From UBA668 sp031366885 (lineage in GTDB: Bacteria; Actinomycetota; Acidimicrobiia; Acidimicrobiales; Ilumatobacteraceae): a DNA stretch of 11,034 nucleotides. The DNA is taken from positions 1 to 11,034 of the forward strand of contig JANLPB010000218.1 in NCBI GenBank assembly GCA_031366885.1, in the 5' to 3' direction. Position numbers and translations under genes: made by a program. The notes under the pieces were generated by a model. The model had not been told where the DNA came from. It did no database searches and worked only from the letters and a program-made list of their open reading frames with translations. Position 1 is the first letter of the stretch, and each line of letters begins with the position of its first letter. Below, in pieces: positions 4,760-11,034 of the stretch.

Positions 4760-7700
4760 CTACACCCCGACGGCCACGTTGATATGGATGGGTTCGCCGT
4801 CGAGGTCGGCGTTTGGCTCCCCGGCGCCCCACACCAACGACGTGGCGAGTGTGGCATCGGTGAGCAGGTGCTGGAATGCTTCCACTTGGCTGCGCACCTT
4901 GTCGGCGACACCGAGCGTGAGCGCGATGCGATCACTGACCTGGAGGCCCGCGTCACGGCGAGCCTGCTGAACGAGCCGAACCAGGTCGCGAGTGATTCCT
5001 TCAGCTTCCAGCTCAGAGGTCAGCGCAGTGTCGAGCACTACGACGCCGGCACCATTGGAGAGCGGAGTGCTGGCAGCATCTCCCTTCACCACCATCTTGA
5101 GCGCGTATTCGCCATCGAGCAGCGCAACTCCGCCGGCCACGACACCCGACTCGGTGCGCTGCCAGTCGCCCGTCTTGACGGCCTTGATGACCTGTTGCAC
5201 CTGGCCCCCCAAGCGCGGGCCGAGAGCAGCCGGCACGACCTGGAGGTCGAAGCTGGCCACGGACGCCACATCGTCGGTGAACTCCACCGACTTCACGTTC
5301 ACTTCGTCGGCGATGAGTTCCATGAAGGGCGCCAGCCGCTGCGCCCCGGCTACGGCCACCCGCAGCGATGCCAGTGGCTGGCGGACGCGACGCTGGTAGG
5401 CCTTGCGAAGGCGAAGCGTGCTGCTGCACACGTCGCGGGCGAGGTCCATCGATTCGACCAGTTCGGCATCTGCGGGCACCAGACCGGCGTCGGGCCAGTC
5501 GGTGAGATGCACACTGCGCTCACCGGTGAGCGCTTTGTACACCGCTTCGGTGGTGAGGGGCAGCAGCGGCGCCAGCGCTCTGCACAGCAGGGCGAGCACG
5601 GTGTGCAGCGTGTCGATGGCATCCTGGTCGCCCGCCCAGAACCGATCGCGACTGCGACGCACGTACCAGTTGGTCAGCGCATCGAGGAAGCTACGGACAG
5701 CACCGCACGCGGCAAAGAGGTCGTAATCGTCAAGCGTCGCGGTGAGCGTGGTGAGTAGATCGTGGGTCTTGGCCAGGATGTATCGATCCAGTACATCGGT
5801 ACTGTCGGTACGGAAGCTGCCCTGCGTGCCCGCAGCGTTGGCGTACAGCGACAGGAAGTACCAGCTGTTCCAGATGGGCAGGATCACTTGGCGGACTGTG
5901 TCGCGGATGCCGTCCTCGGTGACCACGAGGTCGGTGCCGCGCAGGATCGGCGAACCGAGCAGGTACCACCGCATCGCATCGCTGCCGTAGTTGTCGAACA
6001 CCATCATCGGGTCCGGGTAGTTCTGCAGGCTCTTCGACATCTTCTGGCCATCGTCGCCCAGCACGATGCCGTGGCTGACGCACGTGTTGAAGCTGGGTCG
6101 GTCGAACAGCGCTGTAGCCAGCACGTGGAGCGTGTAGAACCAGCCACGCGTCTGGCCGATGTATTCGACGATGAAGTCGCCTGGATAGTGACTCTCGAAC
6201 CACTCGGCGTTCTCGAACGGGTAGTGCACCTGAGCGAACGGCATGCTGCCGCTCTCGAACCAGCAGTCCAAGACTTCAGGGACGCGGCGCATCATCGACA
6301 CGCCGGTGGGGTCGTCGGGGTTCGGACGGACCAGATCGTCGACGTACGGCCGATGCAGATCTGTCACTTCGACGCCGAAGTCGTTCTGCAGCTGCTCGAT
6401 GCTGCCGTACACGTCGATGCGCGGGTACTCGGGGTTGTCGCTGCGCCACACCGGGATGGGTGAACCCCAGAACCGGTTACGGCTGATGCTCCAGTCGCGG
6501 GCGTTGGCCAGCCACTTCCCGAAGCTGCCTTCCTTGATGTGCTCTGGCACCCAGCGGATCTGCTGATTGAGCTCGACCATACGGTCGCGGAATGCGGTGA
6601 CCTGCACGAACCACGAGCTGATCGCGCGGTAGACCAGCGGTTCGGCGCAGCGCCAGCAGTGCGGGTAGCTGTGCTGGTAGCTGTCGTGACGGACCACCAC
6701 TCCCCTGGCCTTCAGCTCCTTGACCACCAACGGGTTGGCGTCGAAGACGTGGACGTGTGCCCACGGGGCAACTTCGGCGGTGTAGCGGCCGTGTTCGTCC
6801 ATCGGGCAGATGGTCGGGATGCCGACCGCATTGCAGACGTTCTGGTCGTCCTCGCCGAAGCCAGGTGCCAGGTGCACGACGCCTGTGCCATCCTCGGTGC
6901 TGACGAAGTCGGCTGCCAGCACGTGGAACGCGTTGGGAGTGTCAGCGAAGAAGTCGAACAGCGGCGTGTAGCGGCGGCCGACAAGATCGGCACCCTTCAG
7001 CGAACCGACCTGGGCGGCGCCTGAAAGCTCCTTCTCGTAGGACGCCAGGCGTGACTCGGCAAGGATGTAGCGCTGCGTTGCGCCGTCCATGTCGTTCAAT
7101 GACGCGGCCTCCTCCATCACGGCATAGTCGATGTCGGGGCCAACGGCGAGCGCGAGGTTGCTGGGCAGTGTCCAGGGCGTGGTCGTCCACGCCAAGATCC
7201 TCTCGCCCGTGTCCAGTTGAAACTGCACGGTCAGGGCCGGATCCTGGCGGTCACGGTAGACGTCGTCCATTCGTGTCTCGGTGTTGCTGAGCGGCGTTTC
7301 GCACCGCCAGCAGTAGGCCAGCACTCGGAAGCCTTCGTAGATGAGGCCCTTGTCCCACAGCGTCTTGAACGCCCACATGACACTCTCCATGTAGGACGTG
7401 TCCAGCGTCTTGTAGTCATTCTCGAAGTCGACCCAGCGGGCCTGGCGGGTGACATAGCGGTGCCAGTCGTCAGTGAAGCGCAGCACGCTGGTGCGGCACG
7501 CCGCGTTGAACTTGTCGACGCCGAACTTGGTGATGGCCGGGTGGCCGCTGATACCCAGTTCCTTCTCGACGACCACCTCGGCGGGAAGACCGTGGCAGTC
7601 CCAGCCGAAGCGCCGCTGCACCTGCTGGCCGCGCATCGTCTTGTAGCGCGGTACGGCGTCCTTGACGAAGCCGGTCAGCAGATGGCCATAATGCGGCAAT

Positions 7701-7858
7701 CCATTCGCAAATGGAGGACCGTCGTAGAACACATACTCGTCGGCGTCGTTGCGTGCGTCGATCGAGGCTTCGAACGTCTTGTCGCCCTCCCAAAAGGCGA
7801 GCACTTCGAGCTCGACGGCGGGGAATGACGGTTGCGATTGAACGGTGGGGTACGTCAC
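4760..7858 (-). CDS. ileS: Isoleucyl-tRNA synthetase, eukaryote-like type 2 (IleRS2)
   Basis: Charges tRNA-Ile with isoleucine in the cytoplasm. From GTG 7858 it is 1032 residues, full length. The class I signatures are His-Tyr-Gly-His (56-59, in Gly-Leu-Pro-His-Tyr-Gly-His) and Lys-Met-Ser-Lys-Ser (606-610). The editing domain lies between, with Thr-Thr-Thr-Pro-Trp-Thr-Leu-Pro-Ser-Asn (225-234) and Gly-Thr-Gly-Val-Val-His-Leu-Ala-Pro-Gly (324-333). Cys-Trp-Arg-Cys pairs occur at 183-186 and 401-404. The Gly-Leu-Pro-His-Tyr-Gly-His form marks the type 2 enzymes of M. tuberculosis and eukaryotes, which are generally much less sensitive to mupirocin. A longer frame from 7939 would add 27 residues, but these are encoded by the T-box itself. 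AGGAG (7869-7865), six bases before the GTG, fixes the start. Expression is controlled by the T-box. Confidence 0.96.
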   Translation of the reverse strand: MTYPTVQSQPSFPAVELEVLAFWEGDKTFEASIDARNDADEYVFYDGPPFANGLPHYGHLLTGFVKDAVPRYKTMRGQQVQRRFGWDCHGLPAEVVVEKELGISGHPAITKFGVDKFNAACRTSVLRFTDDWHRYVTRQARWVDFENDYKTLDTSYMESVMWAFKTLWDKGLIYEGFRVLAYCWRCETPLSNTETRMDDVYRDRQDPALTVQFQLDTGERILAWTTTPWTLPSNLALAVGPDIDYAVMEEAASLNDMDGATQRYILAESRLASYEKELSGAAQVGSLKGADLVGRRYTPLFDFFADTPNAFHVLAADFVSTEDGTGVVHLAPGFGEDDQNVCNAVGIPTICPMDEHGRYTAEVAPWAHVHVFDANPLVVKELKARGVVVRHDSYQHSYPHCWRCAEPLVYRAISSWFVQVTAFRDRMVELNQQIRWVPEHIKEGSFGKWLANARDWSISRNRFWGSPIPVWRSDNPEYPRIDVYGSIEQLQNDFGVEVTDLHRPYVDDLVRPNPDDPTGVSMMRRVPEVLDCWFESGSMPFAQVHYPFENAEWFESHYPGDFIVEYIGQTRGWFYTLHVLATALFDRPSFNTCVSHGIVLGDDGQKMSKSLQNYPDPMMVFDNYGSDAMRWYLLGSPILRGTDLVVTEDGIRDTVRQVILPIWNSWYFLSLYANAAGTQGSFRTDSTDVLDRYILAKTHDLLTTLTATLDDYDLFAACGAVRSFLDALTNWYVRRSRDRFWAGDQDAIDTLHTVLALLCRALAPLLPLTTEAVYKALTGERSVHLTDWPDAGLVPADAELVESMDLARDVCSSTLRLRKAYQRRVRQPLASLRVAVAGAQRLAPFMELIADEVNVKSVEFTDDVASVASFDLQVVPAALGPRLGGQVQQVIKAVKTGDWQRTESGVVAGGVALLDGEYALKMVVKGDAASTPLSNGAGVVVLDTALTSELEAEGITRDLVRLVQQARRDAGLQVSDRIALTLGVADKVRSQVEAFQHLLTDATLATSLVWGAGEPNADLDGEPIHINVAVGV

Positions 7859-8075
7859 GAGTGGCTCCTGTGCTGGTTTGCACAGGGACGAGTCCGATTG
7901 ACCCGCGGTACCACCCTGCTTGCCCTGTGCCGAACCCATCGGATTCGGTCGTGACCACTCGAACTACGCCAGCGATATCGGGCTGAACCCGTCCGGTTCT
8001 ACTGGGCGTAACGACCGTCGGCCGCAACGCTGTTCTTCCGAAAGCTCGGAGGTGATGGCCTCGTCAACGCCGTTG
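7859..8075 (-). promoter_or_regulatory. T-box riboswitch controlling ileS translation
   Basis: An RNA leader that senses uncharged tRNA-Ile. On the minus strand the T-box core AGGGTGGTACCGCGG lies at 7917-7903. Upstream, a short stem GAGG/CCTC (8062-8059 with 8052-8049) presents loop CCATCA, containing the Ile codon ATC (8056-8054) as specifier, as in the ultrashort Stem I leaders known from mycobacterial ileS. Further stems are TACGCC (8010-8005) with GGCGTA (7970-7965), enclosing GAACC/GGTTC (7999-7995 with 7989-7985), and CCGAATCC/GGGTTCGG (7948-7941 with 7937-7930). The antisequestrator pairs CAGGG (7918-7914) with CCCTG (7887-7883) and GCGGGTC (7906-7900) with GACTCGT (7894-7888), leaving bulge UGGUACC. 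UGGU is complementary to an ACCA tRNA 3' end. There is no terminator U-run, so control is at translation. It fills the 256 bp gap after divIVA. Confidence 0.93.
7865..7887 (-). promoter_or_regulatory. Shine-Dalgarno sequestrator hairpin of the ileS T-box
   Basis: CCTGTGC (7886-7880) pairs perfectly over 7 bp with GCACAGG (7873-7867) across loop AAACCA. The downstream strand includes most of the ileS Shine-Dalgarno AGGAG (7869-7865), so the folded hairpin hides it. The upstream strand is needed for the antisequestrator (CCCTG, 7887-7883), so the two folds exclude each other. Uncharged tRNA should free the Shine-Dalgarno. Confidence 0.85.
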
Positions 8076-8079
8076 GTAG

Positions 8080-8085
8080 AGCCTA
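8080..8085 (-). promoter_or_regulatory. Possible -10 element (TAGGCT) for the T-box-ileS transcript
   Basis: TAGGCT (8085-8080) fits the TANNNT pattern of actinobacterial -10 elements and would start the RNA near 8073, just before the specifier stem-loop. No convincing -35 lies 16-19 bp upstream (8111-8106 reads TTCGGA with a 20 bp gap). Read-through from divIVA is the alternative. Confidence 0.3.
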
Positions 8086-8114
8086 TCTCGCACAGGGGCG
8101 GTCATTCCGAACAC

Positions 8115-9185
8115 TTATCGAAGTTCGCTGCCACCGATGCCGAATGGATCTGTCGCCTCGGGCGGCAGTGACACCGGAGCGGCGTCAGCGGCACCGTCGC
8201 TACGGGGCAGGCCATGCTGTGCGGCACGCGTACTTGCGACCTCTTCGTCGAGTAAACGCCACACGTTGTCGTGCGCGTTCGAGTTGGTTGCGAACATCGA
8301 GACGCCCGCGGCGTCGTCGCCGCCCTCTTGATCGTCGAAGCCATCGAGCGGGAACCGAGCGGACGCCACGTCGGCGGGCTCCGGCTCCTCAGCGAGCGTG
8401 GAATCCGTCTCCGACTGATCTGTCTCGCCGCCGGCGGCATCACCATGATCGGCATCGCCACTGTCAACGCGTTCGACGTCATGGCCGGCGTCGTCAACCC
8501 CGCCGGTGTCACCGTGAACTTCGTCTGCGTCGCCGCGAGCGGCTAACGGCTCGGCCGAGGCAGACAACAGCGGGCGGCGCATGTCGCCGAGGCCCCCTGG
8601 CACTCGCTCGGCAAGTTCTTGCAACTGCACCGCAGCGTCACGTAGGCGATCGCGCTGCACCTGCAGATACTGCTCGAGGTGATCGACATCGCCCAGCAGG
8701 AAGTCGCGCCGGGCGAGCAACGACTGCACCTCGTTCTCCGCCTTCACCCGCTCGTCCTCCACAGCCCGCCGGGCCTCGACGCGAGCTTCCTCAACAGTGC
8801 TACTGGCCATGGTTCTGGCACTGTCAAGAACCCGCGATGCCTCTTCGCGCGCATGCGACGTGATCTCGTCGGCCTCCGTGCGGGCCTGCAGCACTGCGGC
8901 GTCGGCCGTGCGCTGGGCCAGCAGGAGCGTGCGACTGATGACCTCGGTATCGCCGCTGGACGCGACCGGGGCCGCTTCGCGCGGCCCGCTGGCGGCCGCC
9001 TGCGACACCTCCTGCAGCTTCGCGACTGCGGCACGCGCACGCGCCTCCATCGCCGTCGCCTGGTTCTGAGCGGTTTCTACGACGTCGGCGACTTGGCTGC
9101 GAAACGACTCGACTTCTTCAGGGTCATAACCCTTTTTGACCGTCCGAAAGCCGGTACTGCGAATCGTCTGCGGGCTGATTTCCAT
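8115..9185 (-). CDS. divIVA: DivIVA/Wag31-family polar growth and septum protein
   Basis: A coiled-coil scaffold that gathers at negatively curved membrane (poles and septa) and recruits wall-synthesis proteins. In the 356 residues, the first 40 are the DivIVA membrane-binding domain, with Phe-Arg-Thr-Val-Lys-Lys-Gly-Tyr-Asp-Pro-Glu-Glu-Val-Glu-Ser-Phe (13-28). A coiled coil of heptads rich in Ala, Glu and Arg follows (about 80-195, with a linker at about 62-78). Next is a long acidic Asp/Gly-rich low-complexity stretch (about 215-293), then a conserved-looking patch Asp-Asn-Val-Trp-Arg-Leu-Leu-Asp-Glu-Glu-Val (306-316) and a short tail. The ATG at 9185 has no good Shine-Dalgarno, but a TAACAT -10-like box lies six bases upstream. 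It follows sepF by 46 bp. The ylmG gene usually found between sepF and divIVA is missing. Confidence 0.9.
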   Translation of the reverse strand: MEISPQTIRSTGFRTVKKGYDPEEVESFRSQVADVVETAQNQATAMEARARAAVAKLQEVSQAAASGPREAAPVASSGDTEVISRTLLLAQRTADAAVLQARTEADEITSHAREEASRVLDSARTMASSTVEEARVEARRAVEDERVKAENEVQSLLARRDFLLGDVDHLEQYLQVQRDRLRDAAVQLQELAERVPGGLGDMRRPLLSASAEPLAARGDADEVHGDTGGVDDAGHDVERVDSGDADHGDAAGGETDQSETDSTLAEEPEPADVASARFPLDGFDDQEGGDDAAGVSMFATNSNAHDNVWRLLDEEVASTRAAQHGLPRSDGAADAAPVSLPPEATDPFGIGGSELR

Positions 9186-9191
9186 GGCTCG

Positions 9192-9197
9192 ATGTTA
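9192..9197 (-). promoter_or_regulatory. Possible -10 element (TAACAT) for leaderless divIVA transcription
   Basis: TAACAT at 9197-9192 ends six bases before the divIVA ATG (9185), the spacing expected if transcription begins at the start codon. The bases between (CGAGCC) are not a Shine-Dalgarno. No good -35 is seen: the hexamer 17 bp upstream reads TCTCAA. The same six-base spacing occurs at the Rrf2 gene. Confidence 0.4.
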
Positions 9198-9231
9198 GGC
9201 GCGTTCGGTGCTGGTTGAGACCTGAAACAGA

Positions 9232-9816
9232 TCAGGCGCCATATCCGGAGTCGTCATACGAATTGGTTCGCAACGCCGGCTTCAACAGGTAGACGCCAGT
9301 GGCCACTTTTTCCATGCTTCCATTCAGCCCGTAGCACAGGCCGCTCGCGAAGTCGATGAGGCGACGCGAGACCTCACGGTCGGCCGCTTCGAGATTCATG
9401 ATGACCGGCAGGCCCTCTTTGAACTTGTCGGCGATCTCCTGCGCGGAGTCGAAGCGGCTCGGACGGACTGTGTACGGGTCTGCAGCTGCGCCGGTCGTAG
9501 CGGGGCGAGCCGGAGCTGGGGGCCGCGGGTTGATTGGGCGCGGCTGCACCGCCGAATTGTCGTTGGCCGCCTGCGGACGTCGCGAGGCAGCATCATTGAC
9601 CGTGCTGGTGGGAAAGCTCGGGCGGGTCGGGACCGAGCGAACCGGCGCCTCCGACTCGTACTCGTTGGCGTAGCCCCGTTGCGTTCGCGGCGCCTCATCG
9701 CGGGGCTGACGAGCCGAGCGCGTCGCGCGCTCGGGTTCTGGCGCGACGTCGTATTCGTCGTAGGACTCGTCGGGTCCGAGACCCAAATAATCCATTGCCT
9801 TCTTCCACATCGCCAT
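9232..9816 (-). CDS. sepF: Cell division protein SepF
   Basis: Tethers FtsZ to the membrane at the division site; in actinobacteria lacking FtsA it is the main anchor. The 194 residues begin with an amphipathic helix Met-Trp-Lys-Lys-Ala-Met-Asp-Tyr-Leu-Gly-Leu (3-13) for membrane binding. A disordered linker rich in Pro, Arg and Ala (about 20-110) follows. The SepF core (about 113-182) contains Arg-Pro-Ser-Arg-Phe-Asp, Ile-Ala-Asp-Lys-Phe-Lys, Val-Ile-Met-Asn-Leu and Arg-Arg-Leu-Ile-Asp-Phe-Ala-Ser-Gly. The frame stays open to 10122, but the extra part lies across yggS. The ATG at 9816 is chosen because AGGAGGA (9829-9823) lies six bases before it and the product then has the family N-terminus. 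A second ATG two codons on is possible. It follows yggS by 26 bp and precedes divIVA by 46 bp. Confidence 0.95.
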   Translation of the reverse strand: MAMWKKAMDYLGLGPDESYDEYDVAPEPERATRSARQPRDEAPRTQRGYANEYESEAPVRSVPTRPSFPTSTVNDAASRRPQAANDNSAVQPRPINPRPPAPARPATTGAAADPYTVRPSRFDSAQEIADKFKEGLPVIMNLEAADREVSRRLIDFASGLCYGLNGSMEKVATGVYLLKPALRTNSYDDSGYGA

Positions 9817-9842
9817 TTGCTGTCCTCCTGCAACCGACGAGG

Positions 9843-10502
9843 CTACCGCACGGGCGTGCCGACGGGTGGACGCTCGCCGAACAGCGCGCTTCCGACGCGC
9901 ACTTGCGTGGAACCCTCTTGCACGGCCACCTCGAGATCGCCGGTCATCCCCATCGAGCACACGTCCAGGCGCAGCCGATCCATCAACTGACGCACCGCCC
10001 GAAAGCCCTCGCGCGCCGACTCTGGCCCGCCGGTCGTTGGCCCCACGGTCATCAAACCGCGTACCTGTAGTCCGGCATCCTGCGCCGTCGCGACAAGCGC
10101 TGGGACAGCGTCGAACGCGCACCCTCCCTTGCCCGGCTCAGAGAGCGAGGCCACCTGGATCAGGACTGTTGCCCCTGCGGCGCGCTTGGCCAGCTCTGCG
10201 ACCAGGGAGGCTCGATCCACGGATTCGTACACGGTGATGATCGACGCCAACTGACGAACCTTGTTGCTCTGTAGCTGCCCGATGAAGTGCACCCCAAAGG
10301 GTCGATCAACTCCGCCGAGCTTGGCGACGACCTCCTGGGCATAGTTCTCTCCGACGTTCACACAACCGGCAGCGAACGCGGCCATGCACGCGTCAAGGCC
10401 GAACGTCTTGGTGACGGGCAAGATCGTCACATCTGTTCCGCCCGCGAGCGCAATGCGCTCGCGGACAACGGCGAGTCGCTGCGCGACCGCCGCTGACGTC
10501 AC
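9843..10502 (-). CDS. yggS: YggS/PLPBP-family pyridoxal phosphate homeostasis protein
   Basis: A fold-type III pyridoxal 5'-phosphate-binding protein (YggS in E. coli, YlmE in Gram-positives) that keeps PLP and amino-acid pools balanced and has no proven enzyme activity. The 219 residues show Pro-Val-Thr-Lys with K32 as the PLP lysine, Gly-Glu-Asn-Tyr-Ala-Gln-Glu (51-57), His-Phe-Ile-Gly-Gln-Leu-Gln-Ser-Asn-Lys (72-81), and the phosphate-binding Ser-Met-Gly-Met-Thr-Gly-Asp (183-189) with Arg-Val-Gly-Ser-Ala-Leu-Phe-Gly near the end. The start is GTG at 10502, sharing GTGA with the ftsZ stop, with only a weak Shine-Dalgarno, so translation is probably coupled to ftsZ. In Streptomyces and M. 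tuberculosis a ylmD/yfiH gene separates ftsZ from yggS; here it is absent. Confidence 0.94.
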   Translation of the reverse strand: MTSAAVAQRLAVVRERIALAGGTDVTILPVTKTFGLDACMAAFAAGCVNVGENYAQEVVAKLGGVDRPFGVHFIGQLQSNKVRQLASIITVYESVDRASLVAELAKRAAGATVLIQVASLSEPGKGGCAFDAVPALVATAQDAGLQVRGLMTVGPTTGGPESAREGFRAVRQLMDRLRLDVCSMGMTGDLEVAVQEGSTQVRVGSALFGERPPVGTPVR

Positions 10503-11034
10503 TTCAGGAATGAAGGCACGTCGAAGTCGTCGTCGCCGTCGAGCGGGTCTGCCCCGTCGTCAGCGAACAGATCCTTCAGCGTGGAGGTGGGCTTCGCCTC
10601 GGGCACAGCCTTGATGGACGGGCGTCCACTGTTGCTGGGTGTGGCGGTGCCGGTGTTACCACCGTCCCAACGGTCGAAGCCGGCAGCGATGACGGTGACC
10701 TTGACTTCGTCACCCATCTCGTCATCGATCACCGTACCGAAGATGATGTTGGCGTCCTGATGAGCAACACCGTGAATGATCTCCGCGGCGGCGTTCATTT
10801 CGAACAGGCCCATGCTGGAGGGACCGGTGATGTTCAACAGAATGCCGCGGGCCCCGTCGATGGCGGCCTCCAGCAAGGGGCTGCTGATTGCCGACTTGGC
10901 GGCCGTGACTGCCCGGTTTTCGCCACTGGCCTGACCGATACCCATCAGCGCCGAGCCAGCGCTGGAAAGAATCATCTTGACGTCGGCAAAGTCGGTGTTG
11001 ATCAGGCCCGGCGTGGTGATCAGGTTGGTGATAC
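10499..11034 (-). CDS. ftsZ: Cell division protein FtsZ, C-terminal part (5' end beyond window)
   Basis: The tubulin-like GTPase that forms the division ring. The last 177 residues are present, entering from the right edge in frame with Ile-Thr-Asn-Leu-Ile-Thr-Thr-Pro-Gly-Leu-Ile-Asn-Thr-Asp-Phe-Ala-Asp-Val. This is the region just after the core helix of FtsZ and includes the T7 synergy-loop Asn and Asp residues. The rest of the C-terminal subdomain follows (Gly-Ile-Gly-Gln-Ala, Ala-Ile-Ser-Ser-Pro-Leu-Leu, Ile-Leu-Leu-Asn-Ile-Thr-Gly, Phe-Gly-Thr-Val-Ile-Asp, Val-Ile-Ala-Ala-Gly-Phe-Asp). A variable linker and the conserved tail tip Asp-Val-Pro-Ser-Phe-Leu-Lys, the docking peptide for SepF, end the protein. 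The TGA overlaps the yggS GTG. The apparent ATG at 10975 is an internal Met. Confidence 0.97.
   Translation of the reverse strand, partial: ITNLITTPGLINTDFADVKMILSSAGSALMGIGQASGENRAVTAAKSAISSPLLEAAIDGARGILLNITGPSSMGLFEMNAAAEIIHGVAHQDANIIFGTVIDDEMGDEVKVTVIAAGFDRWDGGNTGTATPSNSGRPSIKAVPEAKPTSTLKDLFADDGADPLDGDDDFDVPSFLK

Noticed and set aside
4232..5758. Long plus-strand open frame (508 codons) rich in Gly, Ala and Phe
   Set aside because: It is the antisense reading of the Lys/Ala/Pro repeats and the end of ileS. It has no recognisable domain, and both minus-strand genes are certain.
7859..7939. 27-codon N-terminal extension of ileS
   Set aside because: These bases form the T-box bulge and sequestrator; GTG 7858 with AGGAG is the proper start.
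9817..10122. Upstream in-frame extension of sepF
   Set aside because: It overlaps yggS, is Arg-rich out-of-frame sequence, and the ATG at 9816 has a strong Shine-Dalgarno and the SepF membrane helix.

Overview
This window is a high-GC (roughly low-to-mid 60s %, judged by eye) chromosomal segment of an actinobacterium. Supporting signs are a Wag31-type DivIVA, SepF next to a FtsZ with the actinobacterial-style C-terminal tip, a Bpa/PafE-type proteasome activator ending in Gly-Thr-Tyr-Leu, a eukaryote-like type 2 IleRS, and a translational T-box leader of the actinobacterial ileS kind. I suspect Acidimicrobiia rather than Streptomyces or Mycobacterium, because the gene order is a shortened form of the Streptomyces one and the proteins look diverged. 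That is inference.

Nine of the eleven genes are on the minus strand as one long directional block read from the right edge, with the partial dnaE as the last. Cell-division block (11034 to 8115): ftsZ (5' end missing) overlaps yggS by 4 nt, then sepF and divIVA. Translation and envelope block (about 8085 to 2445): a T-box riboswitch, ileS, a DksA/TraR-like protein with a Lys/Ala/Pro tail, lspA and rluD. The last three are coupled by ATGA and GTGA overlaps. One plus-strand gene, an Rrf2-family regulator (1934-2407), faces the end of rluD and diverges from a phosphodiesterase gene. Left block (1855 to 1): a type I phosphodiesterase/nucleotide pyrophosphatase-like gene, the proteasome activator gene, then, after its own predicted promoter, the first 31 codons of DNA polymerase III alpha (dnaE), cut by the left edge.

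From memory, ftsZ-ylmD-yggS-sepF-ylmG-divIVA-ileS-traR-lspA-rluD-...-dnaE is a conserved actinobacterial order. Here ylmD and ylmG are absent from their usual places, and the rluD-dnaE interval holds the Rrf2 gene, the phosphodiesterase and the proteasome activator.

The best resolved non-coding element is the ileS T-box. It has an AUC specifier in a short stem-loop, a T-box bulge whose UGGU matches an ACCA tRNA end, and a Shine-Dalgarno-sequestering hairpin that excludes the antisequestrator. An extra upstream copy of the SD-side strand can also compete. Other points of interest are the loss of all four zinc-finger cysteines in the DksA-like protein, an Rrf2 protein with only two of the three usual cluster cysteines, and possible leaderless promoters at divIVA and the Rrf2 gene. 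I found no mobile elements, CRISPR arrays, tRNA or rRNA genes, and no wholly unfamiliar multi-gene system.
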